Source: Actinomycetes bacterium
GTDB lineage: Bacteria > Actinomycetota > Acidimicrobiia > Acidimicrobiales > SZUA-35
Direction of reading: 5' to 3'
Length of the DNA: 60,051 nt
NCBI GenBank assembly: GCA_024280015.1
Contig: JAJRQY010000166.1
Span: 1-60,051 of the forward strand
Shown here: positions 52,993 to 60,051 of the stretch, in pieces
Layout: the number at the start of each line of letters is the position of its first letter
Position numbering within the stretch: position 1 is the first letter of the stretch
The notes under the pieces: model-generated
Told to the model about the DNA's origin: nothing
Databases searched by the model: none
Seen by the model: only the letters and a program-made list of their open reading frames with translations
Position numbers and translations under genes: made by a program

Positions 52993-53015
52993 GAGAGAAC
53001 ACAGTAGCGCTATCA
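52975..53015. promoter_or_regulatory. Candidate MocR operator with two divergent -10 boxes
   Basis: AGCGCTATCA occurs at 52975-52984 and again, perfectly, at 53006-53015, a 31-bp period (about three helical turns). Between them lie the overlapping start codons (CATG, 52990-52993). TATCAT (52980-52985) is a -10 box 5 nt before the plus-strand ATG; TACTGT (53006-53001, minus) is a -10 box 8 nt before the minus-strand ATG. Confidence 0.6.
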
Positions 53016-53893
53016 GCACTAGTCGAGAAACGCTTGGTCTAGTTCTTGGCTTCGGAGCAGTCCTGGCGTTCAGCCTCACCCTGCCAGCTACCAAGGCAGC
53101 AGTACCGGTCTTTGGCGGCTGGACCATCGGCATTGGCCGAGCCGTCATCGCTGCTTCGCTGGCCATTGTTCTGCTCGTGGTAAAGAAGGTTGAACTTCCC
53201 GATCGCCGATTCTTGGGGCCACTGGCCCTGATCGCCTTCGGCGTGGTCTTCGGATTCCCCATCCTCACGGCCCTGGCCTTGGAACATGTTCCAGCAACCC
53301 GTGGTGCCATTGTTGTCGGCCTCCTGCCAGCGACGACTGCCTTGGTCGCCACCATTCGTCACGGTGAGCGGCCGAGCCGAGGATTCTGGTTCGCAGCGGG
53401 TGGAGGCTTGCTGACCGTGGTGGCCTTCGCCTTTCTCAGCGGGAGCCGAGGCAAGCCCGAACCGGCCGACCTATTGCTCGGTCTTGCCATCATCGCCGCC
53501 GCCATTGGCTATGCCGAAGGGGCCGAGGTGTCCAAGTCAATCGGCAGCTGGCAGACCATCTGCTTTGCTCTGGTGCTCTCATTGCCAATTACCATTCCGG
53601 GCGCGGCGATTGCTGTCTGGAAGCATGGAGTAGTCGAGCCAACTACCTCAGCGATCGCCGGGCTGGCCTATGTATCGGTCATCAGCATGTTCCTCGGCTT
53701 CTTTGCCTGGTACGCCGCCCTAACCTTGGGCGGCGTGGCCCGGGTCAGCCAGATACAGCTCTTGCAGCCAGTACTCACTCTGGGTTGGGCCTGGCTCCTG
53801 CTTGGTGAGCGTGTTACCGCAGGCGCCATTCTGGCGGCAGAAGCAGTGGCTGGCTTTGTCTGGTTGTCGCGGCGAGCTGCGATTGCTCGCTAA
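52991..53893 (+). CDS. EamA/DMT family transporter
   Basis: 300 aa with ten hydrophobic helices in two EamA halves (LGLVLGFGAVLAFSLTLPATKAAVPVFGGW... and ...PTTSAIAGLAYVSVISMFLGFFAWYAALTLGG). VLPATTALVATI-like and LLLGERVTAGAILAAEAV segments at the ends of the halves are typical. It probably exports an amino acid or related metabolite. It is divergent from the MocR gene and likely its target. Confidence 0.9.
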   Translation: MREHSSAISTSRETLGLVLGFGAVLAFSLTLPATKAAVPVFGGWTIGIGRAVIAASLAIVLLVVKKVELPDRRFLGPLALIAFGVVFGFPILTALALEHVPATRGAIVVGLLPATTALVATIRHGERPSRGFWFAAGGGLLTVVAFAFLSGSRGKPEPADLLLGLAIIAAAIGYAEGAEVSKSIGSWQTICFALVLSLPITIPGAAIAVWKHGVVEPTTSAIAGLAYVSVISMFLGFFAWYAALTLGGVARVSQIQLLQPVLTLGWAWLLLGERVTAGAILAAEAVAGFVWLSRRAAIAR

Positions 53894-53987
53894 CAAGGCG
53901 AGAACACGAGGCCACCAAAGGTTCGCATTCGGGAACAAAATCACCGCTCCACCGATGGGGCTGAACGGCTGTCGGCCCAAGTGGGCG

Positions 53988-54179
53988 CTAGTCGAAGTCG
54001 GGATAGATGGACGGTGGCGGACCGGGACGACCTGGTTCTTCGCAAACCCAGCAGCTCGATTCGGCTGGACCAGTCCAAGCAACTTCACACGCGTCACAAC
54101 TCATTCGCAGACCTGCCCGCCGGTAGCGGGGTTGAATTATCCGGGGCCGTAGGACCGGTGTCGCCGTTGCCGTAGTCAC
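53988..54179 (-). CDS. Small zinc-ribbon protein
   Basis: 63 aa. MSCDACEVAWTGPAESSCWVCEEPGRPGP holds two CxxC knuckles separated by 12 residues, with a Pro-rich end. Short proteins of this type occur in Actinobacteria without known function. Met26, just before the first knuckle, could be the start. It is downstream of, and opposite to, the EamA gene. Confidence 0.5.
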   Translation of the reverse strand: MTTATATPVLRPRIIQPRYRRAGLRMSCDACEVAWTGPAESSCWVCEEPGRPGPPPSIYPDFD

Positions 54180-54334
54180 TCGTGCTACTTCGGCGGCCAG
54201 CCGTGCTCTATGAGTGGTCGTGTCCGGTTCGGTTTGAGACTGTCACAGAGCTGACAAGAACGGTTGATCCAACATGACCCCGGTTGCGGGCACTCCGCCT
54301 CTGCCCGCTTAGACCGGCTAGTTGGTGACCAAAG

Positions 54335-54757
54335 CTAGTTGCTAACCATGGACGCAAGCTCGGTGGCATGAGCAACCCAACGCTCAACCTCAGATTCTGA
54401 GGGTGCCCGGCGAACAATGCTCCGGCGTGTCGTCTTGATTGCTTGCCGATTGACTTCGGCCATCTTCTCCGCCAGGTTTGCCGGCTTCCGACTGCGCAGG
54501 TCAATAATGGTTTCAACCCCACACGCTTCCAGCAAGTCGCTGTATTCAGACCCAATGCCACGCACTCGCATGAGGTCCACGCGCTTCACCCAGCCAAGAA
54601 TGAGCTGTTCATTGATACCGGTCTCTGACGCCACCGAACGGCGTCCGAGCTTGGCACCACACCGTTTCAGCAATGCAGTTGGAGTCTTGATTGAAACGTC
54701 TCGGAGCTTGCTATGAGTATCTGGGCAGATTCCTTCAATCGTCTCCAAAGATACCAA
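54335..54757 (-). CDS. DUF4332 protein
   Basis: 140 aa of tandem helix-hairpin-helix-like units: ETIEGICPDTHSKLRDVSIKTPTALL, ETGINEQLILGWVKRVDLMRVRGIGSEYSDLLEACGVETIIDL and a closing VERWVAHATEL. This matches DUF4332, where such domains are presumed to bind nucleic acid or partners. In the usual family sequence the first turn reads GIGP; here it is GICP. The frame opens with TTG at 54757. Confidence 0.8.
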   Translation of the reverse strand: MVSLETIEGICPDTHSKLRDVSIKTPTALLKRCGAKLGRRSVASETGINEQLILGWVKRVDLMRVRGIGSEYSDLLEACGVETIIDLRSRKPANLAEKMAEVNRQAIKTTRRSIVRRAPSESEVERWVAHATELASMVSN

Positions 54758-54892
54758 CGCCCGCGCTCCTGCTTCGTACCCATTGCTGGGTTGCCCAATA
54801 CTGACTTGCCTGAATCTGACTCGTGTGACCCAGGCGAACCAGTTGACGGCGGCTGTTCCAGGAAGACCTGGGAAAGCTATCGGTAAGTCAGC

Positions 54893-54937
54893 GTGTTCTG
54901 CAAGTCATTGTGTCTGCAAGTCAATGTGTTGCACAAG
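54893..54937. repeat. Degenerate 16-17-bp tandem repeat
   Basis: GTGTTCTGCAAGTCATT (54893), GTGTCTGCAAGTCAAT (54910) and a partial GTGTTGCACAAG (54926) lie just beyond the stop of the COG3224-like gene. Confidence 0.75.
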
Positions 54938-54938
54938 C

Positions 54939-55862
54939 TCACCAAAGCAGAGCTGTCGATACCGCGCATGCTCCGACGAATCCGGAGGTGGCTGCCAGTC
55001 CATACATGGTCGTTCGTGTTGTTGCCCGGGGATCGAGCCAGCTGGTAAGCAGCTTGCTAGCCAGGGGGATCAGAAACCAGTTGAGTAGGACGGTTGAGAC
55101 TAGGACACTGCCCAGAATTGCTGACCAGTTGGCCCAGCCAAGACCGTCGCTACCAAGTCGGGGGGAAAGGTGAGCGGACAATATGACAACCGTCGGGTAC
55201 AAGGCCACCAGCACAGCCATGGCTTGCTTCCAACTCGGTGGGGCAAGCTCTGATTGCTGATCAAACCAGCCAACCCATGAAGATCCCAGGTGGTGAATCT
55301 TGACATCCTCCATGCTCCCCTGGACCTCGGCCAGCAGGGTTTGACGTTCCGGCGAGGCCAGCCACTTCTGCAGTAGCTCACTGGTTTCGAACCGCAGGAC
55401 AATGGTCCAGTCTTCCTGTATCCCGGCGCGGGGAGGATGGTGCTCGGCGCTAACAAAGCCTGCTGCCACCAATTCGGTACCAGCAATGGACGCCTGCCAA
55501 CCCATGAACCGGCTCAAAGCCTTGGGGTCAAGCCGGTGGGTGACTACCGCGGAAACTGGCCGGGCGGAAACTGGGCGCCAGTGATCAAGTGTCAAACCTG
55601 GCGGATCACCCAGGATCACGGTGAGCTGTCGCATCGCGGCGTCGGCGGCATCGCTCAGCAACCAGGCAGATAAATCGTTGGGATCATCGGCCTCGACCAT
55701 GATGCCGTACTCACCAAGATCGGTCTCGGTGGTGTCTTGGGACCGCAGGCCGTGGTGTCCATCGATGGACTCGGCCAGCTGGTCACACATCTCCTGCGCT
55801 CGCTCGGGAGCACGACCTGCCGCTGGCCGTCCACTCATTAATACGCGAGCCTTAGCCGTCAC
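54939..55862 (-). CDS. Antibiotic-monooxygenase-like (ABM) membrane protein
   Basis: 307 aa from GTG. The first half has two ferredoxin-like ABM units: VLMSGRPAAGRAPERAQEM...LTVILGDPPGL and THRLDPKALSRFMGW...WTIVLRFETSELLQKWLASPER. The second half has three membrane spans starting at AMAVLVALYPTVVILSAHL, as in COG3224 proteins. Function unknown; it may be a peroxide- or heme-related membrane enzyme. An ARPVS duplication (ARPVSARPVSAVV) marks the join. Confidence 0.75.
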   Translation of the reverse strand: MTAKARVLMSGRPAAGRAPERAQEMCDQLAESIDGHHGLRSQDTTETDLGEYGIMVEADDPNDLSAWLLSDAADAAMRQLTVILGDPPGLTLDHWRPVSARPVSAVVTHRLDPKALSRFMGWQASIAGTELVAAGFVSAEHHPPRAGIQEDWTIVLRFETSELLQKWLASPERQTLLAEVQGSMEDVKIHHLGSSWVGWFDQQSELAPPSWKQAMAVLVALYPTVVILSAHLSPRLGSDGLGWANWSAILGSVLVSTVLLNWFLIPLASKLLTSWLDPRATTRTTMYGLAATSGFVGACAVSTALLW

Positions 55863-55920
55863 TCCTCGACGCTACACCGACCAGGCACCGACACCCACAC
55901 CATCCCGGCACCCACACGAC

Positions 55921-55965
55921 CTGGCACCGACTCGGCACGGTATAGCACGCGCTACCGGTGCCAAG
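55921..55965. repeat. Diverged relative of the palindrome-ended repeat
   Basis: CTGGCACCG at 55921-55929 pairs with CGGTGCCAAG at 55956-55965 after one extra base. The centre differs from copies A and B. It lies 31 bp beyond the tetR stop. Confidence 0.55.
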
Positions 55966-55996
55966 TCAGAGGAAGGAACGGTATTGATCAACCGGG

Positions 55997-56584
55997 TTAG
56001 ACTTGGGCGGTCAGCAGGCAAGTCCGAAGCAGCTCTCGTCTCGCTACATCTTCGGGAACTCCTGATCGGTGAAGCTCACCGATACCGCGGACGACGCCGG
56101 CTATGACAAGGACCCTGGCCTGGGTGATGTCAGTGCCAGTACCTGGCCGGTCGATGATCTGGCGAAGGCTTGCGTAGAGATCTTGATGCCTACGGCCGAT
56201 GGCTTGACGCTGCCCATCGGGCATGTCATCGGTTTCTAGCGATGCCCGAATCATTGCCTGGTTGTCGACATCAGATAGGAAATCCAGCTGCAAGCCGACC
56301 CATTCAGCGAGCCGATCCTGGGCCGGGTGAGACGACTGGGCGATCTGCAGGCTCTGCTCAGTAAGCGGAGCCATCGCCGTCGCGAACCAACGATGCACAA
56401 TTGAAGACTTGGTTGGGAAGTACCGGTAGAGTGAGGATCGAGCCAGACCAACGGACTCCGCGATCGTCGCTATCCCTACATGGTTGACACCGTGCTCGGC
56501 GAACAGCCGGGTAGCAGCTACGAAGATCGCCTCCTCTTGGGCGGCAACATGATCGGCAATATTGGCTCCGGCGATCTTTGGCAT
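55997..56584 (-). CDS. TetR family regulator
   Basis: 195 aa. The N-terminal HTH (about 12-58) reads ATRLFAEHGVNHVGIATIAESVGLARSSLYRYFPTKSSIVHRWF. The C-terminal helical domain is not specific. It is the third gene of an ABC transporter operon, 1 bp after the ATPase gene, so it likely controls that operon through the repeated sites at 58406-58446. Confidence 0.9.
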   Translation of the reverse strand: MPKIAGANIADHVAAQEEAIFVAATRLFAEHGVNHVGIATIAESVGLARSSLYRYFPTKSSIVHRWFATAMAPLTEQSLQIAQSSHPAQDRLAEWVGLQLDFLSDVDNQAMIRASLETDDMPDGQRQAIGRRHQDLYASLRQIIDRPGTGTDITQARVLVIAGVVRGIGELHRSGVPEDVARRELLRTCLLTAQV

Positions 56585-56585
56585 A

Positions 56586-57275
56586 TCAGTCTGACACCAG
56601 GCTTGGGGTCTGTTCCCGCAACCGGCCTTGATCGATTTCCAGCACTCGCGAGGATGCGATTTGTTGGGGAAGGTGGGTTACTACCAGAGCGGCGGCTCCG
56701 TGCTGGGTGGCCTGTTCGACAAGCAAGCTCATGATGGCCTGTCCCCGTTCGGCGTCAAGAGCCGCGGTTGGCTCATCCGCGAGCAACACCGCCGGCTTGT
56801 TCATGAGCGCCCTTGCTATTCCTACTCGTTGGCGTTCGCCGCCGGAAAGCTCGGCCGGGCGAGCATTCACGCGAGCTTCCAAACCAACGGTGACCAGCAA
56901 CTCCATAGCTCGACTCCGTGCCGCATCATTGAGGCTCCCGTCGATATGAGAAACCAACTCCAGCTGCTCAAGCGCGGTTAACGACGGGAACAGGTTGGCC
57001 GACTGGTACACCACCCCGATCTGATTTCGACGAACCGTTGTTCGTTTCCTATCGCTATTGGCGGGAACAATGTCACCAGCGATGCTCACGTTTCCCGAAT
57101 CGGGTCGTAGAAGGAGTGCAGCCACAGCCAGAAGGGTTGACTTTCCTGAGCCTGAGGCACCGGTCAAGGCAACAACCTCTCCTCCCGCGACCTCAAGTGA
57201 GACATCGTCGAGCAAGGTCCTGGTTTCGGTTCCGTCCGGGACAGTAAGGGTGACGTTCTGAAGCTTGAGAGACAT
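56586..57275 (-). CDS. ABC transporter ATP-binding protein (MacB/LolD type)
   Basis: 229 aa: Walker A GASGSGKSTLL, VVYQSANLFPSLTALEQLEL, signature LSGGERQRVGIARALM, Walker B VLLADEPTAALD and a His in VVTHLP. It is the ATPase for the FtsX-like permease encoded 9 bp upstream. Such pairs export lipoproteins, peptides or drugs, or signal across the membrane. Confidence 0.93.
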   Translation of the reverse strand: MSLKLQNVTLTVPDGTETRTLLDDVSLEVAGGEVVALTGASGSGKSTLLAVAALLLRPDSGNVSIAGDIVPANSDRKRTTVRRNQIGVVYQSANLFPSLTALEQLELVSHIDGSLNDAARSRAMELLVTVGLEARVNARPAELSGGERQRVGIARALMNKPAVLLADEPTAALDAERGQAIMSLLVEQATQHGAAALVVTHLPQQIASSRVLEIDQGRLREQTPSLVSD

Positions 57276-57284
57276 GTGTTTCCC

Positions 57285-58367
57285 CTAGACCCGTGACCGC
57301 AAGGCCACGATGGGATCGACCGATGCGATACGACGGACGGCAATTAGACAGCCAAGAATTCCGAACAAGATGAGTAGCCCACTTGATGTGGCAATAGAGA
57401 CCGGTTCGAGACGAAAGGGAACCGAGTCACCAACAAGCTGACCCAAGGCAACCGCAAGAGCTGCCCCAAGCAAGGTGGCGAGAACGAGGACGATTGCCAT
57501 CTGTCCCAGCGCATCGCGCACGGCATAGCTGGACGACGCACCGAGGGCCTTCAGAAGACCAATCTCTCCGGCTCGTTGCACGGTCCATACGGTAAAGAAT
57601 GCTCCGACGATTAGTGCCGAGATCACCAGTAAGAAGGTTCGGATCAGGCTCATGGTTTGGGTCTCCCCCGAGAACCCTGGTGAGCCACGGTAGGCGATCT
57701 CCTTGGAGTCGATCTCTAGGCTGGACCCCGCCAGGACATCAAGATCGATATCACCGTCGCTCAGTAAAGCAATGGCGGAGAATCGGTCATCGGCGTTGTC
57801 TCCAAAACGGAGCTGTTGCCAGGTTGCCAGGGTCGTAAATGCGATGTCGACGTGCCCATAGGACCCGGAGAAGGTGAACCCCAGAATGGGCAACGTCTTA
57901 TCGATACCAACCACCGTCACTTCATCACCAACCTTGAGACCTTCTTCCTTGAATCGGTCACTCAAGATCAGCCCCGGCTCGCCGTCTAGGGAATCACGGG
58001 CCGGTCCCGGTGGCACCAAGAAGCTCTCGGTCCGGACGCCCAAGAGGGCCATATCAATAGTGGTGCCGTCGGAGAGTCGAGCGTTGAAGAATGACACGCC
58101 GATTGGTGATGCCTCCGCCCCGTCCACTCCATCCCATTCAGCGAGTGATTCAGAGGTGAGCGTCGAGCGGGAGAAGGTGCTGTTGGCGCCCTCTTGGAAG
58201 GCCAAGTGCGTCATGGGCAACCGACGCAATCCCGAGATTCCGTCGTCGACGAGGCCGTTGGCGAGTCCCGACAACAGCGTCGCCATGAGCGCGACCAGCC
58301 CAATTACCGAACCGACCAAGGCGAATCGACCTCGAGCAAACCACAAGTCCCGTAAGGCAAGAAACAC
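57285..58367 (-). CDS. FtsX-like ABC permease
   Basis: 360 aa: one N-terminal span (FALVGSVIGLVALMATLLSGL), a large extracytoplasmic domain of about 215 residues, then three C-terminal spans beginning at TFLLVISALIVGAFFTVWTVQRAGEIGLLKALGAS, the FtsX/MacB signature. First gene of the permease-ATPase-TetR operon; its substrate is not known. Confidence 0.9.
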   Translation of the reverse strand: MFLALRDLWFARGRFALVGSVIGLVALMATLLSGLANGLVDDGISGLRRLPMTHLAFQEGANSTFSRSTLTSESLAEWDGVDGAEASPIGVSFFNARLSDGTTIDMALLGVRTESFLVPPGPARDSLDGEPGLILSDRFKEEGLKVGDEVTVVGIDKTLPILGFTFSGSYGHVDIAFTTLATWQQLRFGDNADDRFSAIALLSDGDIDLDVLAGSSLEIDSKEIAYRGSPGFSGETQTMSLIRTFLLVISALIVGAFFTVWTVQRAGEIGLLKALGASSSYAVRDALGQMAIVLVLATLLGAALAVALGQLVGDSVPFRLEPVSIATSSGLLILFGILGCLIAVRRIASVDPIVALRSRV

Positions 58368-58405
58368 TACGCACGCTCCGTCATCAGCCTTGTCAACACC
58401 ACTGT

Positions 58406-58446
58406 TATCAACACTATGTCGACAACATATCGACGCAGTGTCGACA
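58406..58446. promoter_or_regulatory. Four-site operator array upstream of the ABC/TetR operon
   Basis: 8-bp sites TATCAACA (58406), TGTCGACA (58417), TATCGACG (58428) and TGTCGACA (58439) start exactly 11 bp apart. TGTCGACA is a perfect palindrome. A fifth, TGTCAACA, lies at 58391. The array begins 39 bp before the permease start. Confidence 0.65.
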
Positions 58447-58510
58447 AACCTTGACGGGTGACAAATAGCTCACCCAACCCCAGCGCTTAGTACGCGCGCT
58501 AATCGGGTTG

Positions 58511-58541
58511 GACCCGGACCGTTCCGACAGCGGTCCGGGTC
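58511..58541 (-). terminator. Hairpin after rtcB
   Basis: GACCCGGACCG and CGGTCCGGGTC are perfect 11-bp arms around a 9-nt loop, 3 bp beyond the rtcB stop. No U tract follows on the minus strand, so termination is not certain. Confidence 0.6.
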
Positions 58542-58544
58542 AAG

Positions 58545-59771
58545 CTAGGCGCCCTTGTAGTTGAGGATGGTCTCCAGGCGATGCTCGACCATCACAAGAT
58601 CCTTCTGGTTCTCCATCACCTCACCAATGTCCTTGTACGCATCAGGATGCTCGTCGAGCAGGCCCCGTGAGTCCTCGTTCCACGCAATGCCAGCCATCAC
58701 TGCGTCCAGCGACTCCTCCGTGAGGTTCTTACGCGCCGCTGTCCGCGACATCCTGCGACCAGCGCCGTGTGATGCTGAGCGGTAGGCCGCAGGGCTACCC
58801 AACCCAGAAACAATAAACGATCCTGTCGCCATCGACCCCGGGATGATGCCCCACGCACCCTCGGACGCATCGATTGCACCCTTTCGAGTTACCCACATCT
58901 CAACGCCATCGTGATGTTCAAACGACGCATAGTTGTGATGGCACTGAATCTTCTTGCCCTGGTGAACAAAGCCTCGATGGTCCATCACCTTCGCAATGAC
59001 CTTCAGCACCTCATCCATCATCTGTGCTCGGCTCTCGAGCGCGTAATCCTGAGCCCAGAGCATGCCCTGGATGTAAGAATCGAACTCGGCAGTTCCCTGC
59101 ACGAAATGGGCAAGGTCTGGATCCTCAAGCGGATGCTCGAGCACAGCTCTCACCATCTTTCGTGCCCGACCGATGTACTCCTGAGCAAACAGGTTGCCTG
59201 GTCCGCGCGACCCTGAATGGAGAACAATCCAAACATGATCGTCCTCATCAACGGTCAGCTCAACGAAATGGTTTCCACCACCAAGGGTCCCAAACTGAGC
59301 TGCGATCTTCTTCGGATTGAACTTGTCACTCCTGACCTCAGGTGCGGTCCGCACCAACCGACTGAGAACCTTGGAGTCCGCGGAGCGGGTTCGCGAGCCA
59401 GCGTTGCGGTTGCCGCGTTTGGGCTGACCAGAGGGAACCGCCCTGGCAATACCGGCGTGGATTTGCCTCAAGTACTCATCCACCTGATCCCGCGAGAAGA
59501 CCGTCTTCTGGGCAACCATGCCACAACCGATGTCGACACCGACCGCTGCGGGAATGATCGAACCTTTTGTGGCAACCACCGAGCCAATGGTGGCACCCAT
59601 ACCCAGGTGTGCATCGGCCATCAACGCAAGCGGCTTGTGAACGAAGGGCAGGTTAGCCGTGCGGTGGGCCTGGGCCATTGTCTTTTCGTCAAGATCGGTC
59701 GCCCATGTACGGACGTTGCCAACCTCGACCGGCGTCTGTGAGTCGTGGGGTGTCATAGCCATGTCTGTCAT
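58545..59771 (-). CDS. rtcB: RNA-splicing ligase RtcB
   Basis: 408 aa. RtcB core: LPFVHKPLALMADAHLGMGATIGSV, the manganese-binding VDIGCGM, GTLGGGNHFVEL, LHSGSRGPGN, CHHNYASFEHH, and the C-terminal HRLETILNYKGA. It joins RNA 2',3'-cyclic phosphate and 5'-OH ends with GTP and manganese. An AAGGAGG Shine-Dalgarno (59786-59780) lies 8 nt before the ATG, unlike the leaderless starts elsewhere. No archease or RtcR gene is visible nearby. Confidence 0.95.
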   Translation of the reverse strand: MTDMAMTPHDSQTPVEVGNVRTWATDLDEKTMAQAHRTANLPFVHKPLALMADAHLGMGATIGSVVATKGSIIPAAVGVDIGCGMVAQKTVFSRDQVDEYLRQIHAGIARAVPSGQPKRGNRNAGSRTRSADSKVLSRLVRTAPEVRSDKFNPKKIAAQFGTLGGGNHFVELTVDEDDHVWIVLHSGSRGPGNLFAQEYIGRARKMVRAVLEHPLEDPDLAHFVQGTAEFDSYIQGMLWAQDYALESRAQMMDEVLKVIAKVMDHRGFVHQGKKIQCHHNYASFEHHDGVEMWVTRKGAIDASEGAWGIIPGSMATGSFIVSGLGSPAAYRSASHGAGRRMSRTAARKNLTEESLDAVMAGIAWNEDSRGLLDEHPDAYKDIGEVMENQKDLVMVEHRLETILNYKGA

Positions 59772-59779
59772 CTTCGCCG

Positions 59780-59786
59780 CCTCCTT
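59780..59786 (-). promoter_or_regulatory. Shine-Dalgarno of rtcB
   Basis: AAGGAGG on the minus strand, 8 nt before ATG 59771, decides the start among three nearby ATG codons. Confidence 0.8.
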
Positions 59787-59969
59787 AGGTGGACTGTTCT
59801 GTTGTACTCGATCGCCCGTCTTGGTGGGACAGGGCTGTCATGTTTGCTGGGGCCAGAACCATCAAAAGCCGCCTCTCATCCTGTGAGAAACGGCTTGCGT
59901 GGCGGAGGTCCAGGCATGCGGCATAAAGCAGCAGGGGCCAGAATGGAGTGAGTAACTGATTTCGCGGCA

Positions 59970-60051
59970 TCAAGCCACTGCTAATAACTCGAACTCTTCA
60001 CGAACCGCTGCCGGTGAACGATACCCAACCACCGAATGCAACCTCCGCCGA
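59970..60051 (-). CDS. IS3-type transposase, C-terminal fragment at window edge
   Basis: The last 26 codons of a minus-strand gene are present; it continues beyond the window. RRRLHSVVGYRSPAAVREEF is the typical end of IS3-family integrase-type transposases (RRRLHS.LGY.SP..YE). The reading frame stops at 59972-59970. Whether the element is complete cannot be seen. The 183 bp to the rtcB Shine-Dalgarno holds no other gene. Confidence 0.8.
   Translation of the reverse strand, partial: RRRLHSVVGYRSPAAVREEFELLAVA

Noticed and set aside
52993-53355. N-terminal extension of the MocR protein
   Set aside because: It is antisense to the EamA transporter and is not similar to GntR proteins, which begin at the chosen Met.

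Overview
The window looks like a chromosomal segment of a high-to-moderate G+C actinobacterium, most likely of the Acidimicrobiia type (inference). The signs are F420 biosynthesis genes, remains of a mycothiol-dependent isomerase gene, the actinobacterial neighbourhood ahcY / phosphomannose isomerase / Trm112 / manA / phosphomannomutase / DUF5719 / large GT2 membrane protein, a DUF3516 helicase, and many start codons that follow a TAnnnT box by 5-8 nt with no Shine-Dalgarno (leaderless-like). No rRNA, tRNA or CRISPR array was seen.

Layout. 1-1022: the 5' end of ahcY (minus) and a frameshifted maleylpyruvate-isomerase-like pseudogene. 1054-10138 (minus): a long sugar-nucleotide and polyprenyl-sugar operon: PTPS-related membrane protein, GtrA-GT2 fusion, manB, manA, Trm112, PGI/PMI-like SIS protein, SDR. 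10222-17711: a chemotaxis island, with cheA-cheW-mcp on plus facing cheB-cheR on minus across a 620-bp non-coding spacer. 17810-20953: CPBP protease, ftsH, thioredoxin-like protein. 20991-25858 (minus): DUF5719 protein and a 1101-aa GT2/membrane protein. 26067-32774 (plus): rmd, gmd, cofD, cofE, Ski2-like helicase. 32897-39864 (minus): an exopolysaccharide operon: ugd, UDP-xylose synthase, three GT4 enzymes, manC. 40018-44575: LCP protein, thiamine diphosphokinase, acyl-CoA dehydrogenase, sterol-desaturase-like protein. 44702-46802: ECF sigma / membrane protein / ABC ATPase operon. 46821-53893: catabolic and housekeeping genes (YceH-VOC fusion, glutaryl-CoA-dehydrogenase-like enzyme, hydrolase, HIT, enoyl-CoA hydratase, MocR regulator and EamA transporter). 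53988-60051: small proteins, an ABC/TetR operon, rtcB and the tail of an IS3-type transposase cut by the window edge.

How it fits together. manA, manB and manC supply GDP-mannose; gmd and rmd turn it into GDP-D-rhamnose; ugd and UDP-xylose synthase supply UDP-glucuronate and UDP-xylose. The GT4, GT2, GtrA-GT2 and PTPS-related proteins would build and lipid-load the glycan, and the LCP protein could attach it to the wall. The most interesting regulatory signals are four 8-bp near-palindromes at exact 11-bp spacing upstream of the ABC/TetR operon, and a perfect 10-bp direct repeat flanking overlapping divergent start codons of a MocR/EamA pair. A 44-bp palindrome-ended repeat occurs in two nearly identical copies about 15 kb apart, with a related element near 55.9 kb. 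The chemotaxis proteins have unusual architectures: a receptor without a sensor domain, a CheA with two CheW domains and no P2, and a CheB with a degenerate receiver.
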